A DNA stretch of 64,000 nt from Sulfobacillus benefaciens (GTDB lineage Bacteria; Bacillota; Sulfobacillia; Sulfobacillales; Sulfobacillaceae): assembly GCA_003023725.1 (NCBI GenBank), contig PXYT01000006.1, positions 1 to 64,000 of the forward strand. Direction: 5' to 3'. How positions within the stretch are numbered: position 1 is the first letter of the stretch; every line of letters starts with the position of its first letter. Of this stretch, positions 51,974 through 59,738 are shown piece by piece. Under the pieces are notes generated by a model. The model saw only the letters and a program-made list of their open reading frames with translations. It did no database searches and was not told the DNA's origin. The position numbers and the translations under genes were made by a program.

Positions 51974-53917
51974 ATGATTAACCGCCAAACCCGCAACCGG
52001 AGTATTGTGTTGATGACGGTTGTCACGGCCGCTTTTGCGGCCGTGGGAACCCGTTTCTGGTACCTTCAAGTGAAAAACGGGAGTCACTACCAGGCGTTAG
52101 CGCAGGCCGACACCTTGCGCAAACTGCCGCTTCCCGCGCCCCGGGGCAACATCGTGACGTCGAACGGCACCGTCGTGGCCACATCCAAACCATCATGGAC
52201 CTTATATTATCTCGCCAATGGACAAAATATGCCCCAGTCCGAACTAGATTTACTGGGCCAGGAATTGGGTGAGTCTCCGTCGTATCTGAAAAGTCTGATT
52301 GCCAAGCAAATTGGGCAAATGCCTGCTTATGAACCGGTGTTGATTACTTCCGGCTTGACGGCGGCTGAGATGACGAAAATTGAGGAAAATATCAACAAAT
52401 TACCCAACTTGCGAATTCAGGCGACGGCAGTGCGCTCTTACCCTTACGGGAGCATGATGGGCAACATCATTGGCTACACCCAGCGCATTAATGCCCAAGA
52501 GTACCAGCAACTCAAGAACAAAGGGTTTTCAATGAACTCGATTGTCGGTGCGGCAGGCTTGGAGTATCAATATAATCAGTACTTGCATGGGCATGCTGGC
52601 GGCGAGTATGCCGAAGTGAACCGTCAAGGCCAATTGGTCAAATTGTTAAGCCGATCCGGGCCTACGCCCGGCGATACACTGCATTTGACCATCAACTGGC
52701 GTTTGGAGCAAACCGCGCAAAATTCCTTGGCCTATGTGATGAAGGCGATGCGGCATTCGACGGTGGGCTTCTCCCACAGCAGCGGAGCTGTGCAGGGGGC
52801 GGTGATTGCCATGAATCCGAATAATGGGGACATCTTGGCCATGGCCAGCCTGCCGACCTACAATCCCAACAAGCTGGTCCCCACCAATCGCCAAGAATAC
52901 AGCAATTATTATTCTCAGCTCATGTCGAATCCATTGATTAAGCAAGGCATCAGTCCTTTCACGAATGAAGCCATTTCCGGCTGGTTTGCTCCCGGATCCG
53001 TGTTCAAGCCGATCATGGCTGTTGCAGCACTGGCGTCGAAAGTGGTGACCCCGACTTCGGAAATTTTTGATCCCGGTTATTTTCCCAAAGACCCGGCGTT
53101 CGGCAACTGGTACGCTCCCGGGTTTGGCTGGTTGAACATTGAGCAAGCCATCGGCCTCTCCGACGACGTCTTTTTCTATACGCTGGGTTACCGCATGGGC
53201 ATCAACACGATGGACCACTGGATGCGGAAGTTTTTGATCAATCAGCCCACTCACATTGATTTGCCCGACGAATGGACCAGCCAGATTCCGACGCCGGCAC
53301 GCCTTAATGCCTCGGGCCAAGGGCCTTGGACTTGGGGATGGAATCTCAATACGGTGATTGGTCAGGGGATAGGCCGCTACACGATGATTGCACTGGCGCG
53401 GGCCGACTCGGCGATTGCCAATGGAGGAACCTTGTACTGGCCTCATCTGGTCAGCTCCATCACCACCCCTTCGGGTAAATTGGTCAAAAAGGTCAATCCC
53501 CAGGTGCAGGGACGAATTCATCTGCCGTCTTGGGTGTGGCATACGGTGCATAAAGGGATGGAACTGTCTGCCCAGGATCCCAACATCGCCAAGGGCATAT
53601 CCGGAACAGGTTATGGCGCCTTAGCCGGACTGCCGGTGCCGGTTGCCTCGAAGACCGGGACAGCTCAGGTGATCTCGCAAAATAAGTACAACGCTTTTTT
53701 CCTGACCTATGGTCCTATGCCCCATCCCAAAATTCTGGTTCTGGTTTATATTCGGGAAGGGAACTGGGGGGCAGATTCCGGGTTTGTAGCTCGGGCCATT
53801 TACGATCAGTACTTCAAAATCCAGGATCCCAAGGCCCAGCCTTTGTTTGATCAAGTCTATGGCCTAAACTGGAAATGGCCTTTTAGTTACCACAAGCCGG
53901 CAGCACCAAAATATTAG
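51974..53917 (+). CDS. mrdA: Class B penicillin-binding protein 2 (MrdA type)
   Basis: A 647-residue transpeptidase: cytoplasmic N-terminus, one transmembrane helix (about 10-30), pedestal domain and transpeptidase domain. The active-site tetrad S342-V-F-K345 sits in APGSVFKP, the second motif is S396-D-D398 (SxD in place of SxN, as is normal for MrdA-type PBP2, shown by the FFYTLGYRMGI context) and K560-T-G562. MrdA acts in the rod-shape elongation complex. ATG 51974 follows GAGGGGG. B. subtilis has other genes (spoIIE) near here, so the synteny block ends. Confidence 0.9.
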   Translation: MINRQTRNRSIVLMTVVTAAFAAVGTRFWYLQVKNGSHYQALAQADTLRKLPLPAPRGNIVTSNGTVVATSKPSWTLYYLANGQNMPQSELDLLGQELGESPSYLKSLIAKQIGQMPAYEPVLITSGLTAAEMTKIEENINKLPNLRIQATAVRSYPYGSMMGNIIGYTQRINAQEYQQLKNKGFSMNSIVGAAGLEYQYNQYLHGHAGGEYAEVNRQGQLVKLLSRSGPTPGDTLHLTINWRLEQTAQNSLAYVMKAMRHSTVGFSHSSGAVQGAVIAMNPNNGDILAMASLPTYNPNKLVPTNRQEYSNYYSQLMSNPLIKQGISPFTNEAISGWFAPGSVFKPIMAVAALASKVVTPTSEIFDPGYFPKDPAFGNWYAPGFGWLNIEQAIGLSDDVFFYTLGYRMGINTMDHWMRKFLINQPTHIDLPDEWTSQIPTPARLNASGQGPWTWGWNLNTVIGQGIGRYTMIALARADSAIANGGTLYWPHLVSSITTPSGKLVKKVNPQVQGRIHLPSWVWHTVHKGMELSAQDPNIAKGISGTGYGALAGLPVPVASKTGTAQVISQNKYNAFFLTYGPMPHPKILVLVYIREGNWGADSGFVARAIYDQYFKIQDPKAQPLFDQVYGLNWKWPFSYHKPAAPKY

Positions 53918-54272
53918 GCTGTATCTTTCATACGTTCCGTTCGGGCGAGGGAGGTTTTCGTACAGAGGGCACAGCGGCGGGCCAGTATGTCTGCCTGTTA
54001 ATTGCTCCGGGGTTTTGTATGGGGATCGGTCAAAAAACGAGGCGACGCGGCCGAAGACATCGGCGGGTTTATGGCGAAATGCGGGATAGATCGTAACACG
54101 AGATCTTACCCAAGAGGGAAGATAAGGAAAGAGGCGTGTCGCGGCTACACTTCCTAATTCCGTGCTGCTACGCTTTCCTGCCTAATCGAGATCTTATGCC
54201 CAGAGTGGGGAAATCCCGGGCTTTCCAAGGATCCACAGAAGAGTTCACAAGAACCGGTTCACAAGGCAGATT
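53918..54272. other. 355-bp gap between convergent mrdA and thioesterase genes
   Basis: No gene is seen. The 10-mer CGAGATCTTA occurs twice (near 54100 and 54188) and a GAACCGGTTC palindrome lies near 54252. There is no clear terminator. Confidence 0.4.
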
Positions 54273-54725
54273 TTAGGGATCAGCCTCTTCATTCAGTAAG
54301 CCGCGCACGCCGTCACGGAAGCTCTCGGGCCATGCGCGGTTTTTTTGTGCGTCCTGATCCATGAGAACGACGGTGCTGTCCTGGTTCGCAATGAGGGTGC
54401 CATGTTCCTTTTCGATAATAAGATGATATAAATTCAAGGAAGACCGTCCAATGGAGGCAATGCCCGTAAAAATCTTCAGAGATTGGCGGAAAAATGCCGG
54501 AGCCAAATAGCTGAGCGATTGCCGGGCCAAGACCAGTGAATAGTTTTGGGACCACCAGTCGAAGCTCTCACCTGCGAGCGTATCGATCAATTCCGTGCGG
54601 GCTTGTTCAAAATAGATGACATAAGAGAGCTGACTGACATGTTTATTGGCGTCCGTCTCGCTAAAGCGAACGCGGATTTCCGTTTCATGCACGAAGCGTT
54701 TGCCGCCAATGAGAATACCTTTCAT
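54273..54725 (-). CDS. Hot-dog fold acyl-CoA thioesterase (4HBT/YbgC-like)
   Basis: A 150-residue single hot-dog domain. VRFSETDANKHVSQLSYVIYFEQARTELI is the family signature: the catalytic aspartate region D-x-N/D-x-H followed by the YFEQAR helix. It hydrolyses acyl-CoA thioesters; the substrate is unknown. ATG 54725 overlaps the stop of the HAD gene upstream (ATGA), so the two are coupled. A 40-codon upstream extension of the open frame is rejected because it lies within the HAD gene. Confidence 0.87.
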   Translation of the reverse strand: MKGILIGGKRFVHETEIRVRFSETDANKHVSQLSYVIYFEQARTELIDTLAGESFDWWSQNYSLVLARQSLSYLAPAFFRQSLKIFTGIASIGRSSLNLYHLIIEKEHGTLIANQDSTVVLMDQDAQKNRAWPESFRDGVRGLLNEEADP

Positions 54726-55432
54726 ACCCAACCTGCCTTTCCGTGTCGAGTGGTACAAATCCGTTGCGTCAGAAGTTCCGGGAGCTGGCGCAGCGTCGTA
54801 ATCGTCAGATCGGCGTGGCACCCGGCGGGAGACAGGGGATCCCATCCCCTGTTATCCTCTTTTTGCCACGGGCGTTGGAGATGTACTGCCAGTACGGATG
54901 CGCGCTTGGCCCCCAGCACGTCATGGGCCAGCCGATCACCGACATGAACCGCTAAGCCCGATATCCGTTGAAAAATACGCGGATCGGGCTTGGCAAATCC
55001 GCTATCCGCTCCAATCCATGATGTCAATATCTTATCCCATCCCAGCGCCTGGAGGTAGGGCCATTGGTTTCGTATAAGGCCATTGGTGACAACATGCAGA
55101 GACACGCGGTGGCGAAACGACCAGGTTAAAAAATCCCAAACGTCCGGATAAACGAGAGCGAGGACGTCTTTCCGGGACGGCGGATCCGGATCAGGCAACG
55201 ACGCATGGAGAATCTCGCCGGCGATGTTCTTCCAGTCGTAGGCTCCGGTGTGATCGCCATGTAGACGGCGCCAATCGCTCTCTTGTGCCATGAGCTCCCA
55301 CAAGTCCTGCCAGGATTTGTTTTCTCCCGGGCTCTGCGATAAAAGCCACGGTTTGAGGTGAAGCGACCAATACGGGTTGCGGATCAGGGTCCCGTCAAAA
55401 TCAATGCTAATGACAGGTGGATGCGTCGGCAA
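54722..55432 (-). CDS. HAD-superfamily hydrolase
   Basis: A 236-residue HAD phosphatase. Motif I is SIDFDGTLI (D11 nucleophile, D13), motif II VVTNG, motif III the lysine in FAKPDPRIF, and motif IV HVGDRLAHDVLGAK with the Mg-binding aspartates. The inserted helical cap (about 20-95) fits the type C1 cap. Substrate unknown; haloacid dehalogenases and phosphoglycolate phosphatase are similar. TTG 55432 follows AGGAGTGA. It is divergent from lysC with about 96 bp between the starts. Confidence 0.87.
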   Translation of the reverse strand: MPTHPPVISIDFDGTLIRNPYWSLHLKPWLLSQSPGENKSWQDLWELMAQESDWRRLHGDHTGAYDWKNIAGEILHASLPDPDPPSRKDVLALVYPDVWDFLTWSFRHRVSLHVVTNGLIRNQWPYLQALGWDKILTSWIGADSGFAKPDPRIFQRISGLAVHVGDRLAHDVLGAKRASVLAVHLQRPWQKEDNRGWDPLSPAGCHADLTITTLRQLPELLTQRICTTRHGKAGWV

Positions 55433-55528
55433 TCACTCCTCTTCGCGGATAATTTCACAAACTTTGTGGGAAGCGGCTGTAATTTTGTTATTATAGACGA
55501 AAAGTTATTAAAGGATGACGAGAACATC

Positions 55529-56764
55529 ATGCTGATAGTGCAAAAATATGGAGGCAGCTCTCTAGGCTCAGCCGACCATGTCCGAAACGTGGCGCGAAAA
55601 ATCCAGCGAACCGTTGAGCAAGGTCATCAGGTTGTAGTGGTGGTCTCCGCCATGGGAGATAGCACGGACGACTTATTGGAATTGGCCATGCAACTGGCTC
55701 CAACTCCCTCAGCCAGGGAATTGGACCAGTTATTGTCAACCGGCGAGACGCAATCGAGTGCTCTCATGGCCATGACGCTCGAGCACTCGGGCGTGCCGGC
55801 AAAATCCTTTTCAGGACGGCAGGCAGGTATTATCACCAGCTATGACTTCGGAAAAGCACGGATAGAACACGTCGAGCCCAGAGAGCTCCGTAATGCTCTG
55901 GCAGTGGGAATCACTCCGGTTGTGGCCGGATTCCAGGGTGTAACCCGATCGGGAGAGGTAGCCACTCTGGGAAGAGGCGGATCGGATTTGACCGCGATTG
56001 CGATTGCGAATGCTTTAGGTGCCGATCGCTGCGAAATTTATTCGGATGTGGCCGGGGTATACACGGCAGACCCCCGAATCATTCCGTCGGCCTCTCCTTT
56101 GGGCATGTTAAACTACGACGAAATGCTGGAGCTGTCCAGTCAAGGTGCCCAGGTGCTGCAAACCCAGGCCGTGGAATTTGCCAAAGGACAACAAGTGCCG
56201 ATTTATGCCCGGTCAACTTTTAGTGATGATCCCGGCACCGTGATCCGTGAAGTGAAAAAAGAAAATATCGAAAAACCGCCGGTGACGGCCATCGCTCTGA
56301 ATCGCCATATTGCCAAAATCGGTCTCATCGGGGTGCCGGATGCCCCCGGTGTGGCGGCTTTGCTCTTTGGGGAACTGGGCCAGAGCGGCATCAACGTGGA
56401 ATTGATTATTCAGGCCTTGTCCCACAATCAGTTGAATGACATTGCTTTTACCATCGAAGAAGAGGATGTGAACAGAGCAGAGCCGATCGTCAAAGAGTGC
56501 TTGCGGAAATTGGGCGGCAACTCTCTAACCATAGATACCCAAGTCGCCAAAGTTTCCGCTATCGGCTCAGGGATGTTAGGCCGTCCCGGGGTGGCCGCAC
56601 GGGTGTTTCAAGCCCTGGCCAACGGCAATATTAATATTCAAATGATCGGCACGTCAGAGATAAAAATTTCGTGTATCATCGACAGGAAGGACGCCGAACG
56701 GGCAATGAGGCTGATCCATGATGAATTTCAGCTGGGCATGTCCCAGGAAATGATTGAGGACTAG
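55529..56764 (+). CDS. lysC: Aspartate kinase
   Basis: A 411-residue aspartokinase, the alpha subunit form. VQKYGGSSLG (about 3-12) binds the substrate, GFQG and TLGRGGSDLTA (about 150-160) bind ATP, and two ACT domains follow (about 265-340 and 345-411; GVPDAPGVAALLF, MLGRPGVAARVFQAL). It phosphorylates aspartate at the start of lysine, methionine, threonine and DAP synthesis, usually under Lys and Thr feedback. ATG 55529 lies 11 bases after AAAGGATGA. No L-box riboswitch fits into the short upstream space. Confidence 0.95.
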   Translation: MLIVQKYGGSSLGSADHVRNVARKIQRTVEQGHQVVVVVSAMGDSTDDLLELAMQLAPTPSARELDQLLSTGETQSSALMAMTLEHSGVPAKSFSGRQAGIITSYDFGKARIEHVEPRELRNALAVGITPVVAGFQGVTRSGEVATLGRGGSDLTAIAIANALGADRCEIYSDVAGVYTADPRIIPSASPLGMLNYDEMLELSSQGAQVLQTQAVEFAKGQQVPIYARSTFSDDPGTVIREVKKENIEKPPVTAIALNRHIAKIGLIGVPDAPGVAALLFGELGQSGINVELIIQALSHNQLNDIAFTIEEEDVNRAEPIVKECLRKLGGNSLTIDTQVAKVSAIGSGMLGRPGVAARVFQALANGNINIQMIGTSEIKISCIIDRKDAERAMRLIHDEFQLGMSQEMIED

Positions 56765-57049
56765 TCGGATGCATGGAACCGGACAGGCCTTTTCTCCTTT
56801 CTTCGCCTTGGCGGGAGTCGCGGGCTGCACCCCAGCGAGGTGAGCAGATTGGCTCCCTCGAATCGTCTTTCCGGGGCCACAATGTTATGCGTCCTCGTTC
56901 TGTTCCACGGAGAAGAGGGGGGATTTTTTCGAGCAGCCGGAGAGACCCCGGGCAAAGGTTCTGTCCAGTGAATCCTGTCGGCGTGTTTGACGCCACTCGC
57001 GGCTTTTGGGCTGCGGTATTATCATAATAGAGAAAGGAGGTGACAGTCA

Positions 57050-57475
57050 CTGACCGTCACGAACGTTATTTTCCGAATTGTTTTGGTTCTTCACGTGGCT
57101 GCGGCCTTGCTGGGATTTGTCGCGGCATTGGTTTTGTCCATTGTCGCATATCGTTACAGGCGGCAGCGGGAATTGCCCGATACGTTTTGGAAATATCAAG
57201 CGTATTTGCAGATTAATACCGTTCTTTTAGGCGTATTTGGCACGGCGCTGTATTTAATGGGCGGACGGCCCAAAGTAGAATTGCATATGTTATATGGGGT
57301 TCTGGCTCTGCTGACGGTGTTGGCGCAACGAGGGCTGGGACGAGGCGGGCAATTGCGGCAAGTGCTGGCGGAAGATTATGGCCGGTTTCACGAGGTCTGG
57401 GTTTATTTTGGACTGAACTTGTTTTTATGGGCCATGTACGGACGAGGGCTGACCACAGGATTCTTTGGCTTTTAA
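57050..57475 (+). CDS. Small four-helix membrane protein, probable CTG start
   Basis: A 141-residue protein with four hydrophobic segments (about 5-30, 45-65, 70-90, 115-140). The family is not one that I can name; a histidine in the first helix (VLVLHVAAALLGF) and a Tyr/His-rich third loop may be functional. The start appears to be CTG 57050: AAAGGAGG (57033-57040) is nine bases away, an in-frame TGA (57041-57043) lies directly before, and the first ATG/GTG/TTG in frame is TTG 57083, 43 bases from the ribosome binding site and inside helix 1. The CTG start puts a short T-V-T-N-V leader before a complete helix. Confidence 0.72.
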   Translation: MTVTNVIFRIVLVLHVAAALLGFVAALVLSIVAYRYRRQRELPDTFWKYQAYLQINTVLLGVFGTALYLMGGRPKVELHMLYGVLALLTVLAQRGLGRGGQLRQVLAEDYGRFHEVWVYFGLNLFLWAMYGRGLTTGFFGF

Positions 57476-57527
57476 GTGGTGCCTTTCCCACGGTGGGATC
57501 TATCGAAAAATGACTGTGGAGTAGTTG

Positions 57528-57745
57528 CTGTTCTCCCCGAAAAGACGGTTTCTGGGCCCCGAGAGAAGAAATCGGAGCGACGTTTTAGGAGAACAGTGTG
57601 GATCGGCGACTTCGGCTGATTTTTTCGGGAAGACACGGAACGTACCGAATTTTCGGCTGACGTGGGGGGAGTGGGAGGCCAGGATGATAATTTTTGCCCA
57701 ATCTCGTCTCCATGAAAAAACAGTTTGATGGATCGTCAGCCGAAA
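57528..57745. repeat. Structured intergenic region with nested inverted repeats
   Basis: CTGTTCTCC (57528-57536) pairs with GGAGAACAG (57588-57596). ATCGGC with GCTGAT (57602-57620) and a T-run forms a terminator-like hairpin. TTTCGGCTGACG (57651-57662) is the exact complement of CGTCAGCCGAAA (57734-57745). TTCGGCTGA occurs three times. No gene lies in 57476-57831; the region may encode an RNA or hold a repeat element. Confidence 0.55.
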
Positions 57746-57831
57746 TCTAATGTTTGCCTGAATTGCCGGGAACGAGACCAAGCCGGAAAACCGCAACGGG
57801 TCCTGAATGAAAAACGGAAAGGGGAATGACT

Positions 57832-58239
57832 ATGATGTCAATGCATGATCAGGTGGCACTGTTATCACAAGAGCATAGCAACGTGGAAAGCCGTTTGTTT
57901 CTTTTGTCAGATGCCCTGGAGGAATCAGATGACGGCGATGTGCGGTGGCGCGAGGAAACGGTGCGAGACGTTCTGCAGTACATGGCCGTTCACTTGCTGG
58001 AACACATGAAAACGGAAGAAGAGACCGTCTTTCCATATGGCACGCGCATGGGCCTGGCCAATTTGGTGACGGATCTGACGAATCAGCATGACACGTTGCG
58101 TCATGACCTCTCTCATCTTCTTGAAGAATTGGCGCGGAACTGGCCGGGAATGAAGGAAGGCGGCAATGCGTTTGTCGCGCTGTTACAGGATCACATTGCC
58201 CAAGAGGAGACCGCATTTTTTCCGCTGATTGACGCGTGA
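57832..58239 (+). CDS. Hemerythrin HHE-domain protein
   Basis: A 135-residue protein with a four-helix hemerythrin-like HHE domain. Likely di-iron ligands are H15 (QEHSNVE), H54, H58 and E62 (HLLEHMKTEEE), H86 (QHDTLRHDL), H121 and E125 (DHIAQEE). Such proteins bind O2 or NO or store iron. ATG 57832 is chosen because GGAAAGGGGA lies seven bases upstream; an ATG six bases earlier is too close. It converges with the globin-coupled cyclase, so a gas-sensing theme links them. Confidence 0.87.
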   Translation: MMSMHDQVALLSQEHSNVESRLFLLSDALEESDDGDVRWREETVRDVLQYMAVHLLEHMKTEEETVFPYGTRMGLANLVTDLTNQHDTLRHDLSHLLEELARNWPGMKEGGNAFVALLQDHIAQEETAFFPLIDA

Positions 58240-58364
58240 TTGTCCTGCCTTCCGGAGGATAGTGTGCGGTGTGCCGGCCGCAAATGGCAACACCAAGAAG
58301 CCACAAAACCTGTGGGTGTTCCAAGGCCGGATGTGTAACCACGGGACGAATGCTCTTAGGCAAG

Positions 58365-58421
58365 AACCCCCGAACACTGTTACGGGAGTACCGCATCCCG
58401 TCAGGCGGTTCAGGGGTTTTT
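58365..58421 (+). terminator. Nested terminator behind hemerythrin gene
   Basis: AACCCC-c-GAAC (58365-58375) pairs with GTTC-a-GGGGTT (58408-58418), with an inner ACGGG/CCCGT stem (58382-58401), followed by TTTTT. It lies 126 bp past the stop. Confidence 0.65.
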
Positions 58422-58466
58422 GATTAGGCCCCCGGAAAACAGTATTGGCGGATGAGAACATGGCAA

Positions 58467-59444
58467 TCATGGGTTTGGGGAGGAGGACAGGGCAAAACGG
58501 TAAACCTTTTCGGCTTTTGACACGGCACAACAAAACCTCCCGGATTCCTTGGCATGGTAGAGGGACATGTCGGCGGCATGATATAACGGATCCGGGTGCG
58601 TGCCGTCGCGGGGATACCAGGCTACGCCCGCCGAGAATTTCACATGGTGCTCACGGAAAAATGATTCTGCGAGAGATTTGAGGCGTTCCATGAGCGGCTT
58701 TATGGTAGGAATATCAGCCACCCACCACGCGAATTCATCTCCCCCCAGCCTTCCAAACGCATCCCCGGTACGCGCCAGGGATTGCTGGAAACGGCCGAAG
58801 GATTGTAGGACGCGGTCCCCATAGGGGTGTCCTTGGGAATCGTTCATATCCTTAAAGCGATCCAAATCCATTAACACGAAAGCGGCAGAGTTCAGCCCGT
58901 GATCGATGTCCATTTGTACTCGGGTCCAAAATCCGCGGCGGTTGAGTAGGCCGGTTAAGGGATCAGTGAGCGCAATATCGTTGAGTTGTTTGATTTGCAA
59001 ATTCAAAGCCACGTCATAGGTATCGAGCGTGATTTTAATGTCGTTGACCCATCTTCGGCGGACTGTAAGCATGCTGGGCAGCGGCGGGTGAGACGGGTTG
59101 TTGGCCGTGGCGTGGTAGGCGGAAAAGAGGAGATTATATAATCCAACATACCATGACGGCAAAACATGCGCTCTAATATGTGAGAATCCGACACGCCTGG
59201 CCGCATCGGCATTTTCCTGATCGCGGGGAGATCCGCAATACACCGGACGGTAGGCTTCCAAATGAGAGCGGAACCATGTTTTGGGGTCTGTATCCGGAGG
59301 GAGAACGGTAAGCATCTGTGGCTCGGAACACACGGTTTCGGCGGCCATCTCACACCACGATGAGAACATCAAGTGAATGCCTTCCTGGCAGCTTTGCCAC
59401 TGACGTTCGTCGTCATCCGTCCAAATCCACAGCAGGTCGACCAT
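58467..59444 (-). CDS. Globin-coupled diguanylate cyclase
   Basis: A 325-residue sensor. Residues about 10-150 look like a globin-coupled sensor (protoglobin-like): RRVGFSHIRAHVLPSWYVGLYN matches the segment with the proximal heme histidine, here H89. Residues 160-320 are a GGDEF domain: TDPLTGLLNRRG, DLDRFKDMND, and an intact G234-G-D-E-F238. The inhibitory I-site R225-x-x-D228 is present at the right distance, so the cyclase should be product-inhibited. It makes c-di-GMP in response to O2 or other gases. ATG 59444 follows GGAGGGG. There is no EAL or PilZ gene in this window. Confidence 0.85.
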   Translation of the reverse strand: MVDLLWIWTDDDERQWQSCQEGIHLMFSSWCEMAAETVCSEPQMLTVLPPDTDPKTWFRSHLEAYRPVYCGSPRDQENADAARRVGFSHIRAHVLPSWYVGLYNLLFSAYHATANNPSHPPLPSMLTVRRRWVNDIKITLDTYDVALNLQIKQLNDIALTDPLTGLLNRRGFWTRVQMDIDHGLNSAAFVLMDLDRFKDMNDSQGHPYGDRVLQSFGRFQQSLARTGDAFGRLGGDEFAWWVADIPTIKPLMERLKSLAESFFREHHVKFSAGVAWYPRDGTHPDPLYHAADMSLYHAKESGRFCCAVSKAEKVYRFALSSSPNP

Positions 59445-59662
59445 GACCCCCCACCCCTCCCAAAGTTATCCGAAATGCTGACCATATAATCCTTAATATT
59501 CGGTTTGTTTTGGTAAAGTCCTGCTACAGATGTGCCCAAAGAAGGGGAAAATGCTCCTTTGGCACAGTGACAATCCGATGTCGGCCGAGGCGGAGGGCCC
59601 AGGAGTTCAGACGACAAGACGGGGCGGCCTCTCATGGAATGGGGCGGGTTTTCTGCCGGGAT

Positions 59663-59712
59663 CCCGCAGTGACCGGTACTTGCATCGCTCGCTCATTACC
59701 GGTCACTGCGGG
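59663..59712. repeat. Perfect 16-bp inverted repeat
   Basis: CCCGCAGTGACCGGTA (59663-59678) and TACCGGTCACTGCGGG (59697-59712) are exact complements around 18 bases. No T-run lies on either side, so it is not a typical intrinsic terminator. It lies 27 bp beyond the beta-propeller gene. Confidence 0.8.
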
Positions 59713-59738
59713 ACAAACACTCTGCGAAGAAGTTATTG

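Noticed and set aside
53159-53170. SDD in place of SxN in PBP2 as an inactivating change.
   Set aside because: MrdA-type PBP2 proteins normally have SxD at this place, and the surrounding sequence matches that class.
57500-57796. Minus-strand open frame across the structured region.
   Set aside because: No ribosome binding site; the frame is explained by inverted repeats and low stop density.
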